Notes under the pieces: generated by a model
Databases searched by the model: none
What the model was told of the DNA's origin: nothing
The model's input: only the letters and a program-made list of their open reading frames with translations
Part shown: positions 41,956 to 50,261 of the stretch, in pieces
Layout: every line of letters starts with the position of its first letter
Numbering within the stretch: the stretch's first letter is position 1
DNA from: Alteribacter natronophilus
GTDB taxonomy: Bacteria; Bacillota; Bacilli; Bacillales; Salisediminibacteriaceae
Assembly: GCF_006007885.1 (NCBI RefSeq)
Contig: NZ_VCRO01000001.1
Coordinates: 1-64,000 of the forward strand
Direction: 5' to 3'
DNA length: 64,000 nucleotides
Made by a program: the position numbers and the translations under genes

Positions 41956-43005
41956 ATGAAGCTGACAACCTCACAGACAGTCGCCCTGATTGTCATGGTC
42001 CAATTTGGTGTCGGAATCCTGTCACTGCCGAGCGTTCTGGCTGCCGAGGCCGGGTCTCTCGGGTGGGTTCCGCTTCTTGCTGCAGGTCTTTTCGTACAGG
42101 TGGCAGCTTTTCTGTACCACTTTTCCCTTGGGAAATCGACAGAAAAAAACTTATTTTTGTACATGGAATCCCTGATGGGCAGTTTTCTCTCAAAATGTCT
42201 TACCGCTGTTCTGCTTCTGTACTTTCTTGCGGGATCAGCCATCATTATGAGGAACTATGTATTTGTATTGACGATCTGGTCCTATCACGAAACGCCGGTC
42301 TTTATCATCATATTGCTTGTGTGGGTGTGTGTCGTGTTTTTGGCCACCTGTAAAATACATTCTATATCCCGGGTTGCACAGATCGTATTTGCAGGTGTAC
42401 TGTTCCTGTTACTGCTTCTACTCTGGCAGATCCCTCATTTTGAATACAGTTATCTCCGGTTTCCCAATACAGTGTCTCCTTCATCCATTTTCAGCGGAAC
42501 TGTTGAGACATCTCTCTCATTGATCGGCTTTGAGCTCATACTTTTGTTTCACTTTCTCTTGAAAGATCGGCGGCAGACGCTGAAAATCGTAACGATCAGC
42601 AATTGGCTCACCATAGGAATATATCTGTTTGTTGTCCTGATTGTCTTTATGCAGTTTTCCCCGGAAAAACTGGGGAAGTTGATCTGGCCGACGCTGTCTG
42701 TCTACAAACTGATTGAATTCCGTTTCCTGCAGCGGCTTGAATATATCATTGTTTTTTCCTGGCTTCCTCTGATTGTCATTACTTCAGGTACTTATTTATG
42801 GGGAGCAGGGAAATGTGCCCGCTATCTGTTTTCGATAAAGAACCGGTGGGTGATCCTTATCCTGTCTCTCATAATTTTTGCTGCAGCGCTGATGGTTCAA
42901 AGGCATCCCGACTCCGTCCTGATCGGGGACTATATTGGTTATGTGGGGGTAGGAGCAGCCTTTTTTGTTCCACTACTGTTTTTATGCTTTAAGCCATTTA
43001 AGTGA
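41956..43005 (+). CDS. Spore germinant receptor B subunit (GerAB family permease-like)
   Basis: A 349-residue membrane protein with about ten segments and an APC-superfamily fold (SQTVALIVMVQFGVGILSLPS at the N-terminus). This subunit binds the germinant in GerA-type receptors. It follows the A subunit by 13 bp, and its last codons overlap the ribosome site of the C subunit gene. Confidence 0.92.
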   Translation: MKLTTSQTVALIVMVQFGVGILSLPSVLAAEAGSLGWVPLLAAGLFVQVAAFLYHFSLGKSTEKNLFLYMESLMGSFLSKCLTAVLLLYFLAGSAIIMRNYVFVLTIWSYHETPVFIIILLVWVCVVFLATCKIHSISRVAQIVFAGVLFLLLLLLWQIPHFEYSYLRFPNTVSPSSIFSGTVETSLSLIGFELILLFHFLLKDRRQTLKIVTISNWLTIGIYLFVVLIVFMQFSPEKLGKLIWPTLSVYKLIEFRFLQRLEYIIVFSWLPLIVITSGTYLWGAGKCARYLFSIKNRWVILILSLIIFAAALMVQRHPDSVLIGDYIGYVGVGAAFFVPLLFLCFKPFK

Positions 43006-43013
43006 GGTGTAAC

Positions 43014-44105
43014 ATGAAAAAAATCTGTCTGCTTATACTGGCTGCAGTACTTCTGGGGGGCTGCTGGGATGAACGCCCCCTGGAGGAAATGGCTCTTATT
43101 ACCGTGATTACGCTGGATTATGATGAGGAAACCGACAGCCTTATTCTTGCCGCTTCCTACCCGGAGTTTTCCACACAGGCGGCGGATGATCAGGAAGTTA
43201 TTATTGCCAATAAAGCACGCTCCACAGCGGAAGCTCTTTATCTGTTGAACGGTTTAACAGATAAGGTGATTGTCGAAGGGGAGGTTCAGGTGATGTTTGT
43301 AGGGGAGGAGATGGCTCGAAAAGGACTTTACCCGGTTCTGGATACCCTTCAGCGTAATGTGGAAGTCTCAAGTAACCTGTATATCTGTGTAATTGAAGGC
43401 AAGGCAAATGAACTGCTTACTACAGCTTTTGAAGATAAGCCGCTCGACGGTTTTTATATGGCCAGACTGATTAAGAAGCAGGAACAGATCAATGAACTCC
43501 CCGCTACATCTCTAAATGATTTCCACAGCGATTATCTGAGCCGGCATACCGATCCGATTCTGCCTTTTATCAAGCTTAAGGAAAAGGAAATTGAGGCTTC
43601 AAGGACGGCAGTATTTGTGGATGACAGCTATACAACGCATGTCGGTACAGATGAAACACAGCTGCTCGTCATGCTCAGAAACGACGGGACGAGTTCGCAG
43701 TTCACTATGAATATCGATAATGACAAAAAGGAATTTGCCACCATTGCCTTTGTGACTTCACATACTGACGTGGACGTGCATTACGAAGAGGGAGAGCTGG
43801 GTTTCGATGTCATGCTGGACATGAAGGCAAAGCTGATTGAATACGAAGGAGAGGAAGAAATCCATAGTCCCGAAGCGTTTGAGGAACTGAGCAGTCAATT
43901 TCAGAACCACCTGCAGCAGATTGCAGAGGATGTAGTTTTAAGTATGCAGCAGGAATATGGTGCTGATCCGATCGGTTTGGGGGAATATGCCCGCCCCCAT
44001 TTTAAAAAGGAGATCAGCATGGAGGAGTGGCGAAGCATCTTTCAGGACAGTCAGATTAACTTAACTGTTGATTTGACCATTACCCAGGATGGTGATTTCA
44101 GATAA
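43014..44105 (+). CDS. Spore germinant receptor C subunit (GerAC family lipoprotein)
   Basis: A 363-residue lipoprotein: signal peptide and lipobox LLGGC at about residue 14-18, followed by WDERPLEEMALITVITLDYD, the classic GerAC start. The C-terminal domain ends SQINLTVDLTITQ. The ATG at 43014 follows GTGAGGTG; an upstream GTG at 43002 is less likely. It completes the receptor operon. Confidence 0.92.
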   Translation: MKKICLLILAAVLLGGCWDERPLEEMALITVITLDYDEETDSLILAASYPEFSTQAADDQEVIIANKARSTAEALYLLNGLTDKVIVEGEVQVMFVGEEMARKGLYPVLDTLQRNVEVSSNLYICVIEGKANELLTTAFEDKPLDGFYMARLIKKQEQINELPATSLNDFHSDYLSRHTDPILPFIKLKEKEIEASRTAVFVDDSYTTHVGTDETQLLVMLRNDGTSSQFTMNIDNDKKEFATIAFVTSHTDVDVHYEEGELGFDVMLDMKAKLIEYEGEEEIHSPEAFEELSSQFQNHLQQIAEDVVLSMQQEYGADPIGLGEYARPHFKKEISMEEWRSIFQDSQINLTVDLTITQDGDFR

Positions 44106-44198
44106 GGCTGTAAGCATCTAAGTAGATCCCCGTCTGTCTGACATATTTCCCCCGTTCCTCATTACATTTATAGGGAGGGTGAATGGGGGGAGAAGGGG

Positions 44199-45665
44199 AT
44201 GGACAGGGCAGAAGGGGTTCAGACAGTGCCTGAGGAGTATATCGAGTACGTGCAAAAGGGGCTTCCAGCAGCTGAGGAACCAAAGCGGGTGCTTATTCTC
44301 GGGGCGGGAATTGCCGGGCTTACTGCCGGGAAGCTGCTGAAGGATGCCGGTCATGAAGTAACGATTCTGGAAGGAAACGACCGTGTCGGGGGACGGATTC
44401 ATACGATCCGGGAGCCTTTTACAGAGGGGAACTATTTCGAAGCAGGGCCGATGAGAATACCTGAGTATCATGAATTGACACTCGAGCTGATCAGACAGTT
44501 TGGTCTGCCGGTAAATGAATTCATCCACAGCGCGAATAACGACCTGTACTTTATCAATAACCGACTCGTCAGGCGCTTTCAGTACGAAGAGGATCCTGAT
44601 GTTCTCGGTTTTCCGCTTCCCGAAGACGAATTGGGCAAAACTGCGGGAGAGCTTCTGGAAAGTGCGCTCAGTCCTTTTTACAGGCTGTATCGTTATTCCG
44701 ATGAGGAACAGCGGGAAGAACTGGTTCAGGGGTTTGACCAGTATTCCATGGAGAGCTTTCTGAGGAACAACCCTGTCGGCCGGTCCCTTTCAGCGAATGC
44801 AGTGAGGAAAATTCAGGTGATGCTCGGGATCCAGGGTTTTCCTGAACTGAGCTTTATTGATATTTTCAGGAATATTATCAGTACACTCTTTGGAGAGGAG
44901 TCGAAATTTTATGAGGTCACCGGGGGCAACGACCGGCTGCCGGCAGCGTTTCTGAATGAGCTGGGTGAGAATATTCTTTATAACCAGAGGGTCACGGATG
45001 TTTACAACGGGCCGGATCAGGTCATCGTCCAGACAATCGACCCGGCAGGGCAGGCAAGTACCCATACGGCTGATTATGTGATTACCACCATACCCTTTTC
45101 AGCTTTTCAGTTTATTAGAGTACACCCTTTTGAATCGCTTCCTTTTGAGAAAAGAACAGCGATTCAGACGCTTCACTACCTGTCTTCGGTCAAAGTGGGG
45201 CTGGAGTTCAGCGAAAAATTCTGGGAGCGGGATGGCATGCGTGGCGGCAGTCTGACGACGGACCTGCCCATTCAGTTTACGTACTACCCGAGCAACCGAA
45301 TCGGAGAGCCGGGTCCCGGAGTCATCCAGGCAAGCTACACGTGGGGGGATAACGCGCGGCTGTGGGAGTCTCTTACTGATGAAGAGCGCGTCCGGTATGC
45401 TCTCGATTTCCTTGCGTCAATTCATGGCGATAAGGTTCGTGACCTTTTCCTGGGGGGCGCTTCCTACAGCTGGGCCCAGAACCCGTTTGCGGCAGGGTGC
45501 TTTACCCTTTATGCCCCCAACCAGGCAGCGGAATATCCGGCAATCATCAAGCAGCCGGAAGGAAGGATGCACTTTGCAGGCGAACATACGTCGAATCTTC
45601 ACGGCTGGGTGGAAGGGGCGGTCGAATCCGGCGTGCGGGCAGCTGTTGAGGTGAATGAGGCATAA
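44199..45665 (+). CDS. FAD-dependent flavin monoamine/L-amino acid oxidase
   Basis: A 488-residue flavoprotein of the amine oxidase family (similar in type to B. subtilis YobN). The dinucleotide motif GAGIAGLTAGKLL lies at about residues 36-48, GGRIHT at 64-69, and the C-terminal FAD contact FAGEHTSNLHGWVEGAVESG near the end. It oxidises an amine or amino acid, releasing ammonia and peroxide; the substrate is unknown. ATG at 44199 after GGGGGGAGAAGGGG. It may be cotranscribed with the germination operon, since no terminator was seen between. Confidence 0.88.
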   Translation: MDRAEGVQTVPEEYIEYVQKGLPAAEEPKRVLILGAGIAGLTAGKLLKDAGHEVTILEGNDRVGGRIHTIREPFTEGNYFEAGPMRIPEYHELTLELIRQFGLPVNEFIHSANNDLYFINNRLVRRFQYEEDPDVLGFPLPEDELGKTAGELLESALSPFYRLYRYSDEEQREELVQGFDQYSMESFLRNNPVGRSLSANAVRKIQVMLGIQGFPELSFIDIFRNIISTLFGEESKFYEVTGGNDRLPAAFLNELGENILYNQRVTDVYNGPDQVIVQTIDPAGQASTHTADYVITTIPFSAFQFIRVHPFESLPFEKRTAIQTLHYLSSVKVGLEFSEKFWERDGMRGGSLTTDLPIQFTYYPSNRIGEPGPGVIQASYTWGDNARLWESLTDEERVRYALDFLASIHGDKVRDLFLGGASYSWAQNPFAAGCFTLYAPNQAAEYPAIIKQPEGRMHFAGEHTSNLHGWVEGAVESGVRAAVEVNEA

Positions 45666-45740
45666 AGTGTGAACTGATAAAGATCAGTTAAAACATAAAT
45701 GCATGGAAGAACATCTTATTCATATCCCTTCAAATGCAGG

Positions 45741-45842
45741 CCGGTAGGGTGGCGCTGGGTTAGTAAGAAGTTTAACAGGTTTACAAATAAGGGTGGGAAA
45801 GGTTTAGTAAAGTGCAGGAGGGCAGACTACTGTCCTCTTGAT
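45741..45842 (+). pseudogene. Remnant of a DnaB-like helicase gene tail and its terminator
   Basis: Bases 45741-45784 align with the 3' end of the helicase gene at 40.38-40.43 kb (shared AAGAAGTTTAAC, GGTTTAC and GGTGG-GCTGGG), encoding KKFNRFT in both. The following bases also parallel the helicase terminator (GCAGG, then ACTACTGTCCTC versus AGTATAGTCCTT). The frame is broken by stops upstream. It is a decayed second copy of the phage helicase tail. Confidence 0.6.
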
Positions 45843-45855
45843 TTAACGATAATAG

Positions 45856-45881
45856 CCCTCGATAAAATTTTTCATCGAGGG
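45856..45881. other. Hairpin in the spacer
   Basis: CCCTCGAT (45856-45863) pairs with ATCGAGGG (45874-45881). It is next to the stop of the following minus-strand gene and may terminate it, but no long U run follows. Confidence 0.4.
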
Positions 45882-45887
45882 GAGAGA

Positions 45888-46253
45888 TTACACTTTGGCA
45901 AAGCTGTTCAAGGTTAGTAATACATGATAGTAAAGTAATCCGCCTAACACACCTAACATGGCGTAATAAAATATATTATTAATACCATAGTTGTTAAAAA
46001 TAGCGACGTACAAAAAGAAATTAAACAAAAGGCCACTCAAACTAAAGACAAGAAGTTTTGCAAAATAGCTTGTATCCCAAACTTGCACTAAGGTGGATGT
46101 TACTAAACCGCCAACAAGGAAAAGGGGGAGGGAATAAAGGAAATATAAGCCGAAAAGCTGAATGAAACTGAAATCGTCACCTCTGTTAATGAACCCCAGT
46201 ACAAGTGCGAAGAACACTGGGGTAATGAATGCTGCACCAATACTGTTAATCAA
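45888..46253 (-). CDS. Four-helix membrane protein, unknown
   Basis: About 121 residues with four membrane segments (FITPVFFALVLGF, FGLYFLYSLPLFLVGGLV, LLVFSLSGLLFNFFLYVAIF, AMLGVLGGLLYYHVLLTL). The start is a TTG at 46253 behind AGGAGTGATTG. AT-rich. It lies downstream of the secreted DUF3238 gene on the same strand but a hairpin separates them. Confidence 0.55.
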   Translation of the reverse strand: MINSIGAAFITPVFFALVLGFINRGDDFSFIQLFGLYFLYSLPLFLVGGLVTSTLVQVWDTSYFAKLLVFSLSGLLFNFFLYVAIFNNYGINNIFYYAMLGVLGGLLYYHVLLTLNSFAKV

Positions 46254-46281
46254 ACAATCACTCCTAATAAAATGAATTATA

Positions 46282-46307
46282 CAGCCCACCTCTAAACAGA
46301 TGGGCTG
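46282..46307 (-). terminator. Hairpin after the DUF3238 gene
   Basis: CAGCCCA (46282-46288) pairs with TGGGCTG (46301-46307); the minus-strand tail TATAATTCATTTT is moderately U-rich. Confidence 0.5.
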
Positions 46308-46316
46308 ATTTGCTGA

Positions 46317-47585
46317 TTATCTGCTTGCAGAGAAGTTTGTCCAAAAGTAAAGGGATCCAGGTCCTTTACCATTAGCATTAGCACTGTAGGTATAAATCCA
46401 TGACCAGCCGGAGCCGTCGGATCTAAAGATGCCATAAGCAGGGAACTGTTTATGCCTTCCGGAACTGGAATATGATCCATTCCGCCACACAGAACTATTT
46501 GTTTCCCAGCGGATATTAGGAGATATACCCACTAACCATGGGTTACTTGAGTTTACATCGACATTGTAATTAATTCGGGTTGAACTTCTTGAGGTTACAT
46601 TATGTGAGCCGCAGCAGGTTGCAGTCCGCTGGTCAATGTAGTTACCTGAATTATCATAACGTCGTGTTGGGTGAGCATGAAACGTATCATATGTGTTTAG
46701 AGAACCCCAATAAAGGCGAACTTCATGCTGTGTTCTGTGAGTGCCATTGATTGCGGTAAAACCTCTGTTGTCTCCTCCGAACTGGCGGTTAGTACTTGTA
46801 GGGTCATTTACATACCGATTTTCAATATGAGTACGATATCTGATCGTCGTTTGTGTTGGAGAAGCTATAGAAAAAGAAGCAGCCCCTACTTCTTCAAAGG
46901 GAAGAATTGGTGTTGAATGGAAAAAGAGATTTTCAGTTTCATTAATGTTATCTTTAATCTCTTTAATTAATTCAGCCTTTTCTTTACCGGAGATATCTTT
47001 CTCTTTAATCTCTTCAAGAGTTGATTTTCTCAGGTCGTTCTTTTCTTTCTGTGTTAAAGGGACAGTGGTTTCAACCTGAAACTCTGCTTCTTCCTCCACG
47101 TTGTCGAGAATGAAGTAATTGCTGTTTTCAACTTTTTCGATAAATTCCCCGTTTAATGTAATAGAGTAGGAGTCTGTGTCCTCCAGCTCATTCCAAATGA
47201 GTTTGGTTTTATTCTCCTCATAGATCTTATCAACGACCAGAACCTCATCTTCGTTTTCAAACACAGTGTTAAATTCCACATGGTACTGATTGAGTGTTTC
47301 ATCGGAATCATCGAAGGTTTTTATTGTATAAAGATAAGTCTCACCTTCAAGAAGTCCATCCTGACTAAAAGCGGCATCAGTAATCCTGCTGATTTTTTCT
47401 CCAGTATTCGAATCAATAACCTTATAATACTCAGTATCATTGGAAGAATCCCAGGAGAATTCCACAGAATTGGAATCCGCCTCAAGCTCAAAAGAATCAA
47501 TCACTTCGGAGGAATCAGCGGAAATGCTGTTTGAGGTAAAAAGTAAACCAAAACCTAAAACTGCTGCGGTACCTATTCTTTTCAT
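46317..47585 (-). CDS. Secreted DUF3238 protein with fibronectin-like region
   Basis: A 422-residue exported protein. Signal peptide about residues 1-23 (ending SISA). Residues about 28-180 look like two fibronectin-III-like beta domains (SVEFSWDSSNDTEYYKVID, TKLIWNELEDTDSYSITLNG). A charged helical linker follows, then a C-terminal domain with RYRTHIENRYVNDP, GGDNRGFTAINGTHRTQHEV and SSNPWLVGISPNI, which I assign to DUF3238 (function unknown; extracellular). It is divergent from the PapR-like peptide gene, which makes it the prime candidate target of that system. GGGAGAG precedes the ATG. Confidence 0.68.
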   Translation of the reverse strand: MKRIGTAAVLGFGLLFTSNSISADSSEVIDSFELEADSNSVEFSWDSSNDTEYYKVIDSNTGEKISRITDAAFSQDGLLEGETYLYTIKTFDDSDETLNQYHVEFNTVFENEDEVLVVDKIYEENKTKLIWNELEDTDSYSITLNGEFIEKVENSNYFILDNVEEEAEFQVETTVPLTQKEKNDLRKSTLEEIKEKDISGKEKAELIKEIKDNINETENLFFHSTPILPFEEVGAASFSIASPTQTTIRYRTHIENRYVNDPTSTNRQFGGDNRGFTAINGTHRTQHEVRLYWGSLNTYDTFHAHPTRRYDNSGNYIDQRTATCCGSHNVTSRSSTRINYNVDVNSSNPWLVGISPNIRWETNSSVWRNGSYSSSGRHKQFPAYGIFRSDGSGWSWIYTYSANANGKGPGSLYFWTNFSASR

Positions 47586-47970
47586 AAAGTTTTCTCTCCC
47601 TTAATATTTATTGTTATTTTCCCTTGACTGCACCGTCCCCCTTCCTGAGTTATTAACCACACCACTAGTGTATGGCTTGATAGGAGCAAGCCCAATCTCA
47701 AAAAACAAAGCTGTCTCGTTATATCGGATAATAATGCTGGGAGATGGGCTCCTTTTCTTCCCAGGTCTTAACGAGTAATAAAAATAATTATATTGCCGGA
47801 TCTAATAAGTCTTTTTCTGGAAATAAATAAATTTATAATTGTCCTAGAAATAAAGAGAAATACTTATATAAATAGGAGAAAATTCATTTTAAGGGGACGG
47901 ATTTCAAACTGCATTGCTTAAAATATAATGTAATAATGGAAATATAAAGTATAAGAGGGGGATAAAGGTC
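47586..47970. other. 385-bp divergent intergenic region
   Basis: Between the DUF3238 gene and the peptide gene. It contains an 8-bp palindrome CACTAGTG (47663-47670), a loosely paired inverted repeat (GGAG...CCCA..TCTC near 47685 with GAGATGGGCTCC near 47741) and three GAAATA-type direct repeats near 47819, 47846 and 47939. A TATAAT at 47924-47929 is a possible -10 for the peptide gene. No canonical PlcR box was found. Confidence 0.4.
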
Positions 47971-48087
47971 ATGTGTCTGAAGTTTTTAATTTGTTCTGTG
48001 GTATTATTTGCAGGTATTCAAGGTGTGTCAGTTTATGAGGCCAAAGAAGAAACACCTAACGAAGACATTCCTTATATTCACGGATAG
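47971..48087 (+). CDS. PapR-like secreted signalling pro-peptide (38 residues)
   Basis: A 38-residue precursor: an N-terminal hydrophobic export signal (KFLICSVVLFAGIQGVSV), a charged middle (EAKEETPNE) and the C-terminus DIPYIHG. This is the build of PapR, the pro-peptide of B. cereus, whose active heptapeptide (for example ADLPFEF) shares the D-hydrophobic-P-aromatic core. GAGGGGG precedes the ATG. It is convergent with a PlcR-like regulator gene 63 bp away. The match is by pattern, not by long homology, but gene pair and layout make a signalling role likely. Confidence 0.72.
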   Translation: MCLKFLICSVVLFAGIQGVSVYEAKEETPNEDIPYIHG

Positions 48088-48100
48088 ACAATATGGTAAT

Positions 48101-48136
48101 AAAAAAAGGTTGCCCGCTTTGGGACAACCTTTTTTG
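48101..48136. terminator. Bidirectional terminator between peptide and regulator genes
   Basis: AAAAAAAGGTTGCCC pairs with GGGACAACCTTTTTT (one bulge) around a GCTTT loop. Confidence 0.9.
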
Positions 48137-48150
48137 TATGTATAAGGTGA

Positions 48151-49023
48151 TTACTGAATTGTACTAATTTCGTGTCTTACATAATGCAGGAACTTGTTAT
48201 TATTCGTTTTACTGAAAATCCATATTGCTTCTTCCATATAACTGACGGCTTTTTCTTTATGGTCAGGATCAAGACAATACAAACTCTTTCCTTTCTGGTA
48301 ATACAATTCACCAAGTAAATAAAGCAGCTCACTCTTAATGCAGACTCTGATTCCATGGTCTGTTCGATTTATGGATTCTTTATAATCGCCTCTTTGATAG
48401 GAGTTCTTGGAAGCATTAAATAAAATTCTTACCAGGAGCCGGTTATTCTTAAAATAGGGAGTTCGGAGCTTTGTCAATAACTCCTTATATATTTGATTGG
48501 CTTCATTTAATTGGTTGTCGAGACTAAAAATGATTGCCTTACTTGCTAGAATGTCGATTTCTCTCTCAGAAAGGTTTTTATAAGTAGTGGGTAACAGGTC
48601 GATCGCCTGATCAAGTAAATCCAATGCTTTTCTACTGTCCCTGTTAAGGTGGTACTGACAAATCCCTTCTCTCCAAAGCAGCAGACTCTTTAATTGTGTG
48701 TGTCGAAAGAGAGGGTTTTCTTTTTCCAAGTTGACTATTCTGAGGACTTCTTCGTATTCTATTTCCCGCATAAGTCTTTCCATGGTATGACTTACTTCTT
48801 CGACATAGTCCAGGCCAGGGGTTTCGGTAATAGAGAAGAAGTAATTGAGGTCGACACCTAGTCTCTGGGAGATCTCAAAAAGAACTGGAGCAGATGGATA
48901 AGTTTGATTACTTTCAATTTTACTAATCAATGCTTGAGTGCATATGTCCTGAGATAATTCCTTTTGAGAAATATTTAAATGATTTCTCAATTCTTTTATT
49001 TTATCACCTAACCTGTAATCCAA
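48151..49023 (-). CDS. PlcR-like quorum-sensing regulator (XRE HTH plus TPR, RRNPP family)
   Basis: About 290 residues. Residues 1-65 form an XRE helix-turn-helix very like PlcR (GDKIKELRNHLNISQKELSQ, ALISKIESNQTYPS, LGVDLNYFF). The rest is a row of TPR helices (REGICQYHLNRDSRKALDLL, NQIYKELLTKLR, GELYYQKGKSLY) that in PlcR, NprR and Rap bind a re-imported peptide. The TTG at 49023 fits the HTH start; a GTG at 49077 extends the frame without a ribosome site. Convergent with the PapR-like gene. It probably activates or represses the pro-peptide and secreted DUF3238 genes. Confidence 0.83.
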   Translation of the reverse strand: MDYRLGDKIKELRNHLNISQKELSQDICTQALISKIESNQTYPSAPVLFEISQRLGVDLNYFFSITETPGLDYVEEVSHTMERLMREIEYEEVLRIVNLEKENPLFRHTQLKSLLLWREGICQYHLNRDSRKALDLLDQAIDLLPTTYKNLSEREIDILASKAIIFSLDNQLNEANQIYKELLTKLRTPYFKNNRLLVRILFNASKNSYQRGDYKESINRTDHGIRVCIKSELLYLLGELYYQKGKSLYCLDPDHKEKAVSYMEEAIWIFSKTNNNKFLHYVRHEISTIQ

Positions 49024-49358
49024 AGAACCACGTCCCAAACAATATTTTGACTGAATGCAGTAATTAAAGATTATCACCCAACCAATTTATGTCAAGCAGT
49101 TAAGGAATGGTAACTTTTCTTTATTTGTATAAGAAATATCAAAAACCATAGATTCCTGCTGCAAGTGATCTGGTTTTGTTATGTGATGCTGAAGTTTTAT
49201 ATTAATTAAAGTCCTTGGGATAGCAGAAAAAAATTATACACTATCTCTAAATAACGTCGGACGGATTGGCATCCCTTATTTTATTTATCCAGGGCATTAA
49301 AAGGCAGGTTCTGAGGGTAAAAGGACTGTAATGTGAACAGGTGAAAGGAGCGAACAGG
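49024..49358. other. 335-bp spacer, AT-rich
   Basis: Between the divergent PlcR-like and hydrolase genes. I see no gene, terminator or clear operator in it. Confidence 0.4.
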
Positions 49359-50174
49359 ATGCCGTATTTTGAATCAAAAGGTACTTTTCTTTACTACGAA
49401 GATGCGGGAAGCGGTCCTCCGTTAATCTTTGTGCCTCCGCCGGGGCTTGGTGGAGGGACGTTCTATAAACAGCAGCAGGCGCTTCAGGCAGACTACAGAG
49501 TGATTATTTTCGACCCGCGGGGCAACGGGAAAAGTGAAGACGGCAGCGAGGATGACTACACGATCCGGGGTGTTGCTGCTGATGTGCTGGCCCTTGCTGA
49601 TCACCTGAAGCTCGGCACGGTTATTGTATGCGGGTACTCGATGGGCGGACAGGCTGCCCAGGAATTTGCCATTTCCTATCAGGATCGCACTGCCGGTCTG
49701 ATCCTGATCGGGAGCTTTCCCGAGGTAAGCACCCGGTTTTTATCGCTGAAAATAAAAGCCGGCGAGTGGGCGGCAGACAATGACCTTCGGGGACTTCTCG
49801 CCCGCGCCCTGTCCTTTTCCCATACATGGAACCCCCGTAACCGTAAAAAAATCGCACGCTCACTAAAGGAAAACAATCCGGACCTGCTGAAGGCTCTTTA
49901 TAAAAACGGGCGTTTTTACCGTTCCACCGAACGCCTCCCTTCACTGAAGTGTCCTGTTGTTACGATTTTCGGCAGTCTGGATGTACTCGTTCATCCCTAT
50001 CAGAAACTCTTTGAGGAAAGAGTGCCGAACCTTATGAAAGTAAAGATCAACGGAGTGGCTCACCAGGTGCCGACCCGTGCAGCAGACGAACTGAACAGTG
50101 TGATCCGGAGTTTTAAAAGCGCATTTGTCAGCGGAATGAAAGAGGAGGAAACGGAAAGGCTTGGGGCCGGTTAA
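49359..50174 (+). CDS. Alpha/beta-hydrolase
   Basis: About 271 residues. The fold is shown by PPLIFVPPPGLGGG (oxyanion region), VIIFDPRGNGKSED, the nucleophile elbow CGYSMGGQ (Ser at about residue 98), and the late GSLDVLVHP and GVAHQVP segments carrying Asp and His. Substrate unknown. ATG at 49359 follows GAAAGGAGCG. Monocistronic by spacing, upstream of a sigma-B promoter. Confidence 0.85.
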   Translation: MPYFESKGTFLYYEDAGSGPPLIFVPPPGLGGGTFYKQQQALQADYRVIIFDPRGNGKSEDGSEDDYTIRGVAADVLALADHLKLGTVIVCGYSMGGQAAQEFAISYQDRTAGLILIGSFPEVSTRFLSLKIKAGEWAADNDLRGLLARALSFSHTWNPRNRKKIARSLKENNPDLLKALYKNGRFYRSTERLPSLKCPVVTIFGSLDVLVHPYQKLFEERVPNLMKVKINGVAHQVPTRAADELNSVIRSFKSAFVSGMKEEETERLGAG

Positions 50175-50186
50175 AGGTGAAATGAT

Positions 50187-50212
50187 GTTTTAATCCCCGT
50201 TCCTGTGGGAAC
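50187..50212 (+). promoter_or_regulatory. Sigma-B-like promoter
   Basis: GTTTTA (50187-50192), 14 bp, GGGAAC (50207-50212), 50 bp before the general stress protein gene. Confidence 0.62.
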
Positions 50213-50261
50213 CGCCAATACTGAGAACAATAATTCCCACATTCCAAGGAGGTAATTTACC

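Noticed and set aside
45699-45917. 72-codon open frame taken as an intact gene
   Set aside because: Only the KKFNRFT part is recognisable and it is the frameshifted tail of a phage helicase; the rest has no support.
47586-47970. Canonical PlcR box (TATGNAAN4TTNCATA)
   Set aside because: Searched by eye on both strands between the DUF3238 and peptide genes and not found.
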